Origin: an uncultured Prochlorococcus sp.
Lineage (GTDB): Bacteria > Cyanobacteriota > Cyanobacteriia > PCC-6307 > Cyanobiaceae
Assembly: GCA_902526435.1 (NCBI GenBank)
Contig: CABZLA010000001.1
Coordinates: 1 to 64,000 of the forward strand
Direction of reading: 5' to 3'
DNA length: 64,000 nucleotides
Part shown: one piece after another, positions 43,986-52,337 of the stretch
Position numbering within the stretch: the stretch's first letter is position 1
How the letters are laid out: every line of letters starts with the position of its first letter
Notes under the pieces: model-generated
The model's input: the letters and a program-made list of their open reading frames with translations, nothing else
What the model was told of the DNA's origin: nothing
Database searches by the model: none
Translations under genes and position numbers: made by a program

Positions 43986-45731
43986 TCAACTTTCTATTTT
44001 ATTAGTAGCTATTTCTCTTTCCCAAAGTTTTTTATATAGTCCATTGGTTGTTATCAAATCTTTATGTATACCCTCCTGCACAATTTCACCTTTATCCATC
44101 ACAAGTACCCTATCACATGTTGCTGCCACGGATAGTTGATGACTAATCATCAATATTGTTTTACTTTTGTTTGATCTCATCTCCTCGATAATTTTCGCAG
44201 CAGTTTTATTGTCAACACTTGCCAAAGCATCATCTAGCACTATTACAGATGCCTCAACTAAAAGTGCTCTTCCTAAAGCTGTTCTTTGTCGTTGCCCCCC
44301 ACTCAGCGTAATACCTCTTTCACCTACGATTGTTTTAAAACCTTCTGGAAAACTATTAATATCATCTATTAATCCTGCATTTACTGCGCTTTTTTTTACT
44401 ATATTTTTAGAAGCTTTTGGATCTCCAAATTTTAAATTTTCTGAAATTGTAGATGTAAATAAAAATGCTTCTTGAGGGACTATAGCAATGTGTTTTCTTA
44501 AATCTCTTAATTTAATGTTCTTAATATCAATATTATCTAAAAATAATTGTCCATCGGGTATTTTAATAGTTCTACCTAATGATTTAGCTAAGGTAGTTTT
44601 TCCACATCCTACTGGACCGACTATAGCAATAAGTTCTCCGGGATTGATTTTGAAATTTAGTCTATTTAATGAGTTAAATTTTGCCCCTTCGTATCTTATT
44701 TTTAAGTTTTTTGCCTCAATAAAACCTTTAACTTTTTTCTTTAGGAATTTAGTTTTTGGTTTATCAATAATTTTTGGATTGTTTTGAAATATTTCCTCAA
44801 CTCTATCAAGACTAACTTGTCCCAATTGAAAAGTATTTAATGTAAATCCTAATAGAGCTGTTGGAAATACAAGTCTTTCAACAAATAATATTAATGCAAC
44901 TAGTCCACCAATTGTGATGAATCCATTTTCTAGTTGAGAGGTCCCTAGACCTAAAAGTATCAATAATGAAATTGAAGAAATACCTTGTAATAGTGGAAAT
45001 AGTATGCTTGCTGTTCTTGCAAGCTTTATCGCTGAATTGCGATAAGCCTTATTGTAATTATTAAATTCTTTTTTTTCAGCCTCTTCTTGTGCATAAATTT
45101 TAATAGCGCTTATACCTGATAAATCTTCTTGAATCAAATCACTTAGTTTGGAAAGTGATTCTTGCTGAATTTTTCTTTGACTCACCATTCTTCCTCCAAA
45201 TAAGCTAACTATTACTAAAATTAATGGAAATATCATTAATGCAGCTACTGTCAATGTTTTATTAATCGATAGCATTGAAGGTATTGTTAGAGAATAAGCC
45301 AAAACGATGTTGCATAAACTTAAGACTGTAAAACCTAAGAGTCTTCTGATATTTTCTACATCACTAGTAGCTCTACTAATGATATCTCCACTACCTTTTT
45401 TTTGTATCCAATCAGGGTCTTGTATTAGTAAGTGATCAAATAATTTTTGACGAAGATTTACTTCAACTTTTCTTCCTATACCAAATACAATTTGCCTAGA
45501 AAATAATCTTATAAGACCCATGCATGTTGCTAAAAACATTAAAAATAATGATTTTGTTATAACGAAACTGGAGGAAAATCCATCTTTTAACTGATCTATT
45601 ATATTTTTGACTTCTAAAGGAATTAGGATGCTTAAAATATTAACTACTAGGAGAGCAATCCCACCATATAAAAATTCTTTTTTGTATGGTTTTAGATACT
45701 TAAATATAACTTTCAATTTAAGATTCTTCAT
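43986..45731 (-). CDS. MsbA-like ABC exporter (fused membrane and ATPase domains)
   Basis: The 581 residues have an N-terminal six-helix membrane domain (to about 315) and a C-terminal ATPase. The latter has Walker A AIVGPVGCGKTTLAKSL, signature LSGGQRQRTALGRALL, Walker B VIVLDDALASVD and H-loop LMISHQLS. Half-transporters of this type export lipids, peptides or drugs as homodimers. The substrate is not indicated. It lies 31 bp upstream of msrA on the same strand. Confidence 0.93.
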   Translation of the reverse strand: MKNLKLKVIFKYLKPYKKEFLYGGIALLVVNILSILIPLEVKNIIDQLKDGFSSSFVITKSLFLMFLATCMGLIRLFSRQIVFGIGRKVEVNLRQKLFDHLLIQDPDWIQKKGSGDIISRATSDVENIRRLLGFTVLSLCNIVLAYSLTIPSMLSINKTLTVAALMIFPLILVIVSLFGGRMVSQRKIQQESLSKLSDLIQEDLSGISAIKIYAQEEAEKKEFNNYNKAYRNSAIKLARTASILFPLLQGISSISLLILLGLGTSQLENGFITIGGLVALILFVERLVFPTALLGFTLNTFQLGQVSLDRVEEIFQNNPKIIDKPKTKFLKKKVKGFIEAKNLKIRYEGAKFNSLNRLNFKINPGELIAIVGPVGCGKTTLAKSLGRTIKIPDGQLFLDNIDIKNIKLRDLRKHIAIVPQEAFLFTSTISENLKFGDPKASKNIVKKSAVNAGLIDDINSFPEGFKTIVGERGITLSGGQRQRTALGRALLVEASVIVLDDALASVDNKTAAKIIEEMRSNKSKTILMISHQLSVAATCDRVLVMDKGEIVQEGIHKDLITTNGLYKKLWEREIATNKIES

Positions 45732-45813
45732 TTAAAATTTCCCATATGATTAAGATAATGTTTCATTTTCGAATATGTGAGCTAGTTTTATAAATGATTT
45801 CTTTTTTTTTATT

Positions 45814-46110
45814 ATGAGCAATGAACAAACTCATCCTCTGCATGCAACTGATAAAAAGATTATAGATTCACTTATATCTAAGAAGATACCTGATGATTTT
45901 GACTTAATTAATTTAGCTAGATTAATTAATAGATATGATAATTTTCCTGGTGAAATGGAGATAAAAGATGATATTGAAAAAATACTAAAATTTTGGTGCA
46001 TAACAAAAGATATTCTTTTTTTAAAAACTAAAAAATTATGGTCAAATAATTTTAGACCTTCTAATACGAATAAAGATTTAGTCGGCTCCGGTTTTGATAC
46101 TTCTAATTGA
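45814..46110 (+). CDS. DUF3288 family protein
   Basis: The 98-residue soluble protein has THPLHATDKKIIDSLI, INLARLINRYDNFPGEMEIKDD and ILKFWCITKDILFLKTK. These match DUF3288 of cyanobacteria as I recall it. Its role is unknown. It precedes trpD by 30 bp on the same strand. Confidence 0.75.
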   Translation: MSNEQTHPLHATDKKIIDSLISKKIPDDFDLINLARLINRYDNFPGEMEIKDDIEKILKFWCITKDILFLKTKKLWSNNFRPSNTNKDLVGSGFDTSN

Positions 46111-46140
46111 GAAAGGAAACCTTAAATCCACCAAAGATAA

Positions 46141-47172
46141 ATGTCTATCACTAAAACAAATTCTGAAATTCTCAACCAATTATTATATGGCCATGACCTT
46201 GATGCTAAGACATCAATTACTTTGATGAAAAGATGGCTAAATGATGAAATTTTGGAGGTTCAAACAGGAGCTTTTTTGAGTGCATTGAGAGCTAAAGGAG
46301 TTTCAGGAATTGAATTATCTTCTATGGCAGATGTACTATTGAATGCTTGTAAATTGCCTATCGAACGTCCCAACTTATTTATGGTTGATACTTGTGGTAC
46401 TGGTGGTGATGGGGCTAATACTTTTAATATTTCAACTGCTGTTGCATTTGTCGCCTCATCATGTGGTGTAAATATTGCAAAACACGGAAATAAAAGTGCT
46501 AGTGGAAAAGTTGGCTCGGCTGATGTTTTGTTAAACCTTGGGATTAATTTAAATTCTTCTTTAGATAAGGTTATTTCTGCAATAGATCAAATTGGGATAA
46601 CTTTTTTATTTGCTCCTGTTTGGCATAAATCATTAGTTAAATTAGCTCCTTTGAGAAAGGCTCTTGGCATAAGAACAGTTTTTAATCAACTGGGTCCATT
46701 AGTAAATCCTTTAAGACCAAATGCTCAAGTTTTAGGAGTTGCTTCTGAAGAATTACTTAATCCTATGGCTTCTGCTTTGAGCAGAATGGAAATGGATAGA
46801 GCAATTGTTGTGCATGGCTATGGTGGCTTAGATGAGGCTTCATTAGAGGGGGATAATAAAATAATATTTGTAGATAAAGGTAAGCTTAAACACTCTAAAA
46901 TAAATGTCGCAGACTTTAATTATCAAAACACTTCAAATAATGATTTAATTGTGTCAAATGATGAGTCTTATGAAGACATATTAATATCTGTTTTGAATGG
47001 TTCAGGTCAAAAGGCTCATATGGATGTAGTCGCTTTAAATACAGCATTAGTACTCTGGGTCGCAGGAATTGAAGATGATATTGAAAAGGGTTTTAAAAAA
47101 GCTTTGTTCTCTATGAGTAAAGCAAAACCTTGGGATAAATTTTTGCTTTTGAAAAACTATCTCGAATCATAA
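46141..47172 (+). CDS. trpD: Anthranilate phosphoribosyltransferase
   Basis: TrpD joins anthranilate and PRPP in tryptophan synthesis. [18 protein letters not shown] (about residues 83-100) is the glycine-rich PRPP loop. [17 protein letters not shown] and [16 protein letters not shown] are also diagnostic. The 343-residue length is normal. carA follows after 14 bp. Confidence 0.97.
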   Translation: MSITKTNSEILNQLLYGHDLDAKTSITLMKRWLNDEILEVQTGAFLSALRAKGVSGIELSSMADVLLNACKLPIERPNLFMVDTCGTGGDGANTFNISTAVAFVASSCGVNIAKHGNKSASGKVGSADVLLNLGINLNSSLDKVISAIDQIGITFLFAPVWHKSLVKLAPLRKALGIRTVFNQLGPLVNPLRPNAQVLGVASEELLNPMASALSRMEMDRAIVVHGYGGLDEASLEGDNKIIFVDKGKLKHSKINVADFNYQNTSNNDLIVSNDESYEDILISVLNGSGQKAHMDVVALNTALVLWVAGIEDDIEKGFKKALFSMSKAKPWDKFLLLKNYLES

Positions 47173-47186
47173 GAAATTTTTATTTA

Positions 47187-48326
47187 ATGAATCATCCTTT
47201 TAAGAAAAATGCAAAACTTGTTTTGAGTAACGGGATTACTTTTACAGGTTATTCATTTGGTGCGATGGGTTCAACTGTTGGTGAAATTGTTTTTAATACG
47301 GGAATGTCTGGTTATCAGGAAGTAATTACCGATCCAAGTTATTTTGGCCAGATCCTTACATTTACTTATCCAGAGATTGGTAATACAGGAATAAATTTCG
47401 AAGATTCAGAATCGGATCAATCTGTCAAAGGTTTAATTGTGCGTAATTATTCAAATAATAATAGTAATTGGAGATCTAAATTAAAATTTAATCAGTGGTT
47501 AGTAGAAAAAAATATTATTGGACTTTATGGAGTTGATACTAGAGCACTTGTTAAGATTTTAAGATCTTATGGTTCGATGAATGGACTTATTACAACAGAA
47601 AAGAATGGTCTTGATAGTTGTCTTGAAATTATTTCTAATACTCCTAATATGAAAGGTTTAAATTTAGCTAAAGAAGTTTCAACAAAGGAAATTTACATTT
47701 CTAAAGAAATTACCACTACTGATTTTGATGTTAGAGAAAGTATTCATAAGAATTTAAAAAAATTCAAAGTTGTTGCGATTGATTTTGGTATTAAAAAATC
47801 AATTCTCAATAGATTAGTTTCACATGGATGTGAAATATTAGTTTTGCCTTCAAATTCATCTTTTGAAGATGTTTTAAGTCATAATCCTGAAGGAATATTT
47901 TTCTCAAATGGTCCAGGGGATCCTTCATCTGTTCTTGATGGTATTAATTTAGCTAAATTACTTATAAATTATGGGAAAATTCCTATGTTTGGTATTTGTC
48001 TTGGTCATCAAATATTTGGTTTAGCATTAGGTGGAAAAACTTACAAATTACCTTTTGGACATCGTGGATTAAATCATCCTTGTGGTAAGAATAATAATAT
48101 TGAAATAACAAGTCAGAATCATGGCTTTGCTGTAGATCCAAATTCTTTATCCAATAAGATAGTTGAAATAACTCACTTTAATCTTAATGATAAAACTGTT
48201 GCTGGATTGAAACTTATAGATAAGCCTATATTTAGTGTTCAATATCACCCAGAAGCAAGTCCAGGACCTCATGACTCAGATTATTTATTTGAAAAATTTG
48301 TTTCTCTAATGTTAGAGAGATGTTGA
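47187..48326 (+). CDS. carA: Carbamoyl-phosphate synthase small subunit
   Basis: The glutaminase subunit supplies ammonia for carbamoyl phosphate (arginine and pyrimidine synthesis). The class-I amidotransferase triad is visible: Cys in FGICLGHQIFGLALGG, and His and Glu in SVQYHPEASPGPHDS. N-terminal motifs NTGMSGYQEVITDPSY and GVDTRALVKIL are typical. The length of 379 residues is normal. It forms a unit with trpD. Confidence 0.97.
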   Translation: MNHPFKKNAKLVLSNGITFTGYSFGAMGSTVGEIVFNTGMSGYQEVITDPSYFGQILTFTYPEIGNTGINFEDSESDQSVKGLIVRNYSNNNSNWRSKLKFNQWLVEKNIIGLYGVDTRALVKILRSYGSMNGLITTEKNGLDSCLEIISNTPNMKGLNLAKEVSTKEIYISKEITTTDFDVRESIHKNLKKFKVVAIDFGIKKSILNRLVSHGCEILVLPSNSSFEDVLSHNPEGIFFSNGPGDPSSVLDGINLAKLLINYGKIPMFGICLGHQIFGLALGGKTYKLPFGHRGLNHPCGKNNNIEITSQNHGFAVDPNSLSNKIVEITHFNLNDKTVAGLKLIDKPIFSVQYHPEASPGPHDSDYLFEKFVSLMLERC

Positions 48327-48389
48327 CATATCGATTCTTTTTGATTTGATAATTACAATTAGAAAATTAAAATTTTTTGGAGGGATAAA

Positions 48390-48758
48390 ATCATAGAAGA
48401 TTTCCAAAAGCTAACTGTTTCTTTAAGAGGCAACTTTGAAATAAAGTCAAATATTATTGTTTTTACTCTAAAAGGGCAATTGGACGCATTTTCTGAAAAA
48501 CAATTTAAAACTTTTATTATCAATACCCTTAAAAAAGAAGCTCTGTCATTTGTAGTTGATTTAAGTAAAGTAGATTTCCTTGATTCATCCGGCTTAGGCG
48601 CTCTTGTTCAAACTTCCAAGGAATGCAAAAAACTTAAACTAGGGTTTTCTGTAGTAGGAAATTCTCGAGTTGCTCAAACTATAAAATTGGTAAGATTATC
48701 AGATTTTCTTAATTTGAAAGCCACTCTTCAAGAAGCATTGCACTTTTTGAAGAATTGA
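48390..48758 (+). CDS. STAS-domain anti-sigma-factor antagonist, non-standard start
   Basis: The frame encodes a complete STAS fold: strands KLTVSLRG and NIIVFTLKGQLDAFS, the phosphoacceptor motif FLDSSGLGALVQTS, then SVVGNSRVAQTIKLV. It belongs to the SpoIIAA/RsbV type that works in partner switching. The first TTG (48480) would remove the first two strands. Upstream, a strong GGAGG at 48379-48383 lies 6 bases before ATC (48390) and 9 before ATA (48393). No ATG, GTG or TTG is in frame, so an ATC or ATA start is inferred. Confidence 0.8.
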   Translation: MIEDFQKLTVSLRGNFEIKSNIIVFTLKGQLDAFSEKQFKTFIINTLKKEALSFVVDLSKVDFLDSSGLGALVQTSKECKKLKLGFSVVGNSRVAQTIKLVRLSDFLNLKATLQEALHFLKN

Positions 48759-49147
48759 ATTATTGGATACAAAATCTTGCCCCTCATGGTTCTCCTGAAG
48801 AGATAGGAGTTATTCAACTTGCTTGGCTTGGGGATTCTGTATGGGAGTTACATCAAAGATTACGCCATATTCATATCCCATTAAAATCTAGAGATCTTCA
48901 TCTTTCAGTTGTAAATGAAGTAAAAGCTCAAGCTCAATCAAAATCATTAGATGAAATAGAACATTTACTAAATTCATTTGAAATTAATTTAATAAGACGG
49001 GCTAGAAATAAAACAAAGAGATTTCCAAAATCCTCTGATCCTGTTATTTATTCGAGAGCAACAGGTTTTGAAGCTTTAGTTGGTTGGTTATTTCTAAAAG
49101 ACCCAAAAAGATTGTCTAAAATTTTTGAATACCTAGAGTGTAAATAA
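48755..49147 (+). CDS. mrnC: Mini-ribonuclease III
   Basis: The 130-residue RNase III-like domain lacks a dsRNA-binding domain. IQLAWLGDSVWELHQR has the Asp of the catalytic signature. YSRATGFEALVGWLFL has the second acidic site (Glu). In bacteria it matures 23S rRNA ends. The TTG start at 48755 overlaps the STAS gene's last codons, and it precedes an rRNA methyltransferase, so the grouping is sensible. Confidence 0.9.
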   Translation: MNYWIQNLAPHGSPEEIGVIQLAWLGDSVWELHQRLRHIHIPLKSRDLHLSVVNEVKAQAQSKSLDEIEHLLNSFEINLIRRARNKTKRFPKSSDPVIYSRATGFEALVGWLFLKDPKRLSKIFEYLECK

Positions 49148-49159
49148 GCTAATAAATTT

Positions 49160-50407
49160 ATGAAAAACTTTTCTAATAATAATTATTCCAAAAAAAGTAA
49201 TGATAAAGATAATAAGAGATCACGTTCAAAAAATAATTATAAATCGAATAATTTTCAAGAAGATAGATTTAACTTCATTAAAAATAATACTTATGAACGA
49301 AATAATTTTAAAAAAGGAAATGATTTAAAAATAAGAGAGGAATCTAATAGAAGAGATAATTATAAAAGGAGAGATGATTTTAAAAGTAGAGATGATTCTA
49401 ATAAAAGAGATAGTTTTAAAAGAAGAGACGACATTAAATTTAAAGAAGACTCTAACAGAAGAGATAACTATAAAGGGAGAGACAATTTTAATAGAAGAGA
49501 CGATTTCAAAAGAAATGAAAATATTAAAACTAATGAATACATATATTTGAAACCAAAAGAAAAATCTAGAAATAGTTTTAATCAACCACAAACAAGATCT
49601 TCTTCTAAAGCTTATAAGGCAGAAAATTATTCTGAAAACAGTTCAAATAAATTTCAATTGACTTCAAATGAAAGAAATTTTGAAGATTGGATCTGGGGTA
49701 AGCATTCTGTTTTTGCCGCTTTAAAAAGTGAAAGACCAATAAATAGAATTTGGTGTACTGCCGAAATTTTTTCTTCAGAAAAATTTTATCTATTATTAAA
49801 AGACCTTAAGACCCAAGGCGTTTTAATAGAAGAGGTCACTTGGTCTAGACTCTCTCAACTAACATCCGGAGCCGTTCATCAAGGAGTTGCCTTACAGCAC
49901 GCCTCCACTAAGTCAATATCTTTAGAAAAATTAATTGATATATCTAAAAGTAAATCCTCAAATCCTATCATTGTTGCATTGGATGGGGTAACAGATCCTC
50001 ACAACTTTGGTGCAATTATTAGATCAGCAGAAGCATTCGATTGCAAAGGTATTATTGTTCCTCAAAGAAGATCTGCAGGTTTAACTGGAACTGTTGCAAA
50101 AGTTGCCGCTGGTGCATTAGAGCATATACCTGTTAGTAGAGTAGTAAATCTAAATAGAGCTATTGATGTATTAAAGAAAAAGGGTTTTATCATTATTGGT
50201 TTATCAGGAGAAGGGCAAGTTCCCATTTCACAATTTAAGGAAAAAGCCCCTTATCTTGTAATAGTTGGATCAGAAAATAAAGGAATCTCTTTGTTAGTCC
50301 AAAAAAAATGTGATTATTTACTTAAAATTCCCCTCAAAGGGAAGACATCGAGCTTAAATGCCTCAGTAGCAGCTGCTATTTCCTTATGTTACATAACAAA
50401 TAATTAA
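49160..50407 (+). CDS. rlmB: TrmH/RlmB-family rRNA 2'-O-methyltransferase with basic repeat tail
   Basis: The C-terminal 240 residues are a SPOUT methyltransferase: WIWGKHSVFAALKS is the substrate-binding domain start. The knot motifs are VALDGVTDPHNFGAIIRSAEAF, IVGSENKGIS and IPLKGKTSSLNASVAAAIS. The N-terminal roughly 165 residues are unlike the family: Asn/Lys/Arg/Asp-rich with a short tandem repeat. It methylates a ribose in 23S rRNA (G2251 in the family). It lies 12 bp after Mini-RNase III. Confidence 0.93.
   Translation: MKNFSNNNYSKKSNDKDNKRSRSKNNYKSNNFQEDRFNFIKNNTYERNNFKKGNDLKIREESNRRDNYKRRDDFKSRDDSNKRDSFKRRDDIKFKEDSNRRDNYKGRDNFNRRDDFKRNENIKTNEYIYLKPKEKSRNSFNQPQTRSSSKAYKAENYSENSSNKFQLTSNERNFEDWIWGKHSVFAALKSERPINRIWCTAEIFSSEKFYLLLKDLKTQGVLIEEVTWSRLSQLTSGAVHQGVALQHASTKSISLEKLIDISKSKSSNPIIVALDGVTDPHNFGAIIRSAEAFDCKGIIVPQRRSAGLTGTVAKVAAGALEHIPVSRVVNLNRAIDVLKKKGFIIIGLSGEGQVPISQFKEKAPYLVIVGSENKGISLLVQKKCDYLLKIPLKGKTSSLNASVAAAISLCYITNN
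49343..49519 (+). repeat. In-frame tandem repeat (RRD-x-(F/Y)-K units)
   Basis: Residues about 62-120 of the rlmB product repeat a five-residue unit close to R-R-D-x-F/Y-K, with about a dozen copies that drift (RRDNYK, RRDDFK, SRDDSN, KRDSFK). At DNA level the copies share AGAGA(T/C)GA(T/C)-TTTAA-like runs. The tract is highly charged and should be disordered and RNA-binding. Confidence 0.8.
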
Positions 50408-50557
50408 TTTATCATTTAGTAAAAATGCTTAATTTGAATATTTATTTATCATTATTTCAATATATTTATTTAATTAATAAACATTACTTGAATAATTAGT
50501 AAAAAATTGTATAGAATTTAACAAGAATTTATGGTCTTTAATTAAGGCCTAAAAATA

Positions 50558-50773
50558 TTGATTAGAAATTTAGGCAACAAACTTGGTTTGGCTTGGTGGG
50601 CAAAAGTTGAGACTGGAAACCCTTCGGGAACCTATTGGTATGGTCCATTTCTTACAAAACGTGGTCTTAATGAAAATCTAGAAAAATTTCTTTTTGATCT
50701 TGCTGAAGAGGGTGCAACAGATATTAAACATGATATTGTTAGATGTAATAAAGAAGAACCATTAACTGTGTGA
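50558..50773 (+). CDS. DUF1816 (CpcD-linker-like) protein
   Basis: The 71 residues from a TTG start read IRNLGNKLGLAWWAKVETG, GTYWYGPFLTKRGLNENLEKFL and DIKHDIVRCNKEEP. This is DUF1816, distantly like the CpcD domain of phycobilisome linkers. Prochlorococcus lacks phycobilisomes, so the present role is open. It stands in its own spacer before gatA. Confidence 0.85.
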   Translation: MIRNLGNKLGLAWWAKVETGNPSGTYWYGPFLTKRGLNENLEKFLFDLAEEGATDIKHDIVRCNKEEPLTV

Positions 50774-50804
50774 AAACTAATTTAATCTATATCTCGATTT
50801 TGAT

Positions 50805-52259
50805 ATGAACTTTAATTCTTTTAGAAAAGAAATTAATAGTGGAAATGCTTCAGTTAAGGAATTAGTTAATGAATTCTTTTTAAAAATAAATTCATTAAAT
50901 CCAAAAATAAATGCTTATACTTGCTTAACAAAAAACATAGCTGATTCTCAATCCAAAAACATTGATAAATTAATAACTAATAATCAAAAACTCCCCCCGC
51001 TTGCAGGAATACCTATTGCTATAAAAGATAATATTTGTACTAAAGGAGTTGTTACTTCTTGTTCCAGTAAAATGCTAAAAGACTTTGTTTCGCCATACGA
51101 GTCTTCTGTGTCAGGTAAATTATGGTCATCAGGTGGTATTTGCTTAGGGAAGACTAATTTAGATGAATTTGCGATGGGAAGTTCGACTGAGACTTCCGTA
51201 TTTGGTTCGACTTCTAATCCTTGGGATGTATGTAGAGTACCCGGTGGAAGTTCAGGTGGGAGTGCCGCTTCAGTAGCTGCTGGGCTGTGTTTAGCCGCTA
51301 TTGGATCAGATACAGGAGGCTCCATAAGGCAGCCAGCATCTTTTTGTGGAGTTGTAGGACTAAAACCAACATACGGAAGAGTTAGTAGATGGGGACTTAT
51401 TGCTTTTGCAAGTTCTCTAGATCAAATTGGTCCAATTACAAATACTGTTTCAGATGCTGCTGAGATTCTTTATTCAATTTCTGGTAAGGATAATCTTGAT
51501 TCAACATGTCTTGATAAACCAGTCCCGAATTACTTGTCCGATTTAGATAAATCTATTAAAGGTATTAAAATAGGCATTATTGAAGAATGTTTTGATCATC
51601 CAGGCCTTGATCCTGAAGTTAAGGAATCAGTTTTATCCGGTATTGAGAGATTCAGATCTTTGGGTGCTGAAATTCACGAGATAAAGTGTCCAAGATTTAA
51701 CGATGGTATTGCTACTTATTATGTTATTGCTCCATGTGAGGCTTCAGCTAATTTAGCAAGATATGATGGCGTTAAATATGGATATAGATCAGAGGGTGAT
51801 TCTAATTTATTAGAAATGATATCTAAAAGTAGAGCTGAAGGATTTGGGGATGAAGTACAAAGAAGAATTTTGATTGGTACTTATGCTTTGTCTGCAGGAT
51901 ATAGTGATGCTTATTACAAGAAAGCTCAGAGAGTAAGAACTTTAATTAGAAAGGATTTTGATAATGCTTTTAATGAAGTTGATGTTTTATTAACCCCCAC
52001 ATGTCCTACAACTGCTTTCTTAAAAGGAGATTTTGTAAATGACCCCTTATCTATGTATTTGTCTGATCTTTTAACTGTTCCAGCAAATCTTGCTGGCCTC
52101 CCAGCTATCAGTATTCCTTGTGGATTTGATAAAAAGGGCTTGCCAATCGGTCTTCAATTAATCGGAAATGTTCTGGAGGAGCATCGAATATTGAATGTTG
52201 CAAATATATTTGAAAAGGATGCTGAAGTTATGAACAGGAAACCTAATATTGAAATTTGA
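50805..52259 (+). CDS. gatA: Asp/Glu-tRNA amidotransferase subunit A
   Basis: The 484-residue amidase subunit of GatCAB converts Glu-tRNA(Gln) to Gln-tRNA(Gln). The Ser-cisSer-Lys triad is visible: Lys in IPIAIKDNI, cis-Ser in [16 protein letters not shown] and the nucleophile region in [14 protein letters not shown]. Length and motifs are standard. The antisense frame in the first third is a shadow. Confidence 0.98.
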   Translation: MNFNSFRKEINSGNASVKELVNEFFLKINSLNPKINAYTCLTKNIADSQSKNIDKLITNNQKLPPLAGIPIAIKDNICTKGVVTSCSSKMLKDFVSPYESSVSGKLWSSGGICLGKTNLDEFAMGSSTETSVFGSTSNPWDVCRVPGGSSGGSAASVAAGLCLAAIGSDTGGSIRQPASFCGVVGLKPTYGRVSRWGLIAFASSLDQIGPITNTVSDAAEILYSISGKDNLDSTCLDKPVPNYLSDLDKSIKGIKIGIIEECFDHPGLDPEVKESVLSGIERFRSLGAEIHEIKCPRFNDGIATYYVIAPCEASANLARYDGVKYGYRSEGDSNLLEMISKSRAEGFGDEVQRRILIGTYALSAGYSDAYYKKAQRVRTLIRKDFDNAFNEVDVLLTPTCPTTAFLKGDFVNDPLSMYLSDLLTVPANLAGLPAISIPCGFDKKGLPIGLQLIGNVLEEHRILNVANIFEKDAEVMNRKPNIEI

Positions 52260-52337
52260 ATTAATAATTAATTTGTATTAGTAAAATGTAGAATTTTTCT
52301 AAATATTCTCTATCTTGTAAATATAAATTGGTTAAAC

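Noticed and set aside
48480..48758. STAS protein starting at TTG 48480
   Set aside because: No Shine-Dalgarno precedes it and the protein would lack its first two strands.
50984..51325. 113-residue frame antisense to gatA
   Set aside because: Pro/Glu-rich mirror of the conserved GatA Gly/Ser loops; codon bias follows gatA.
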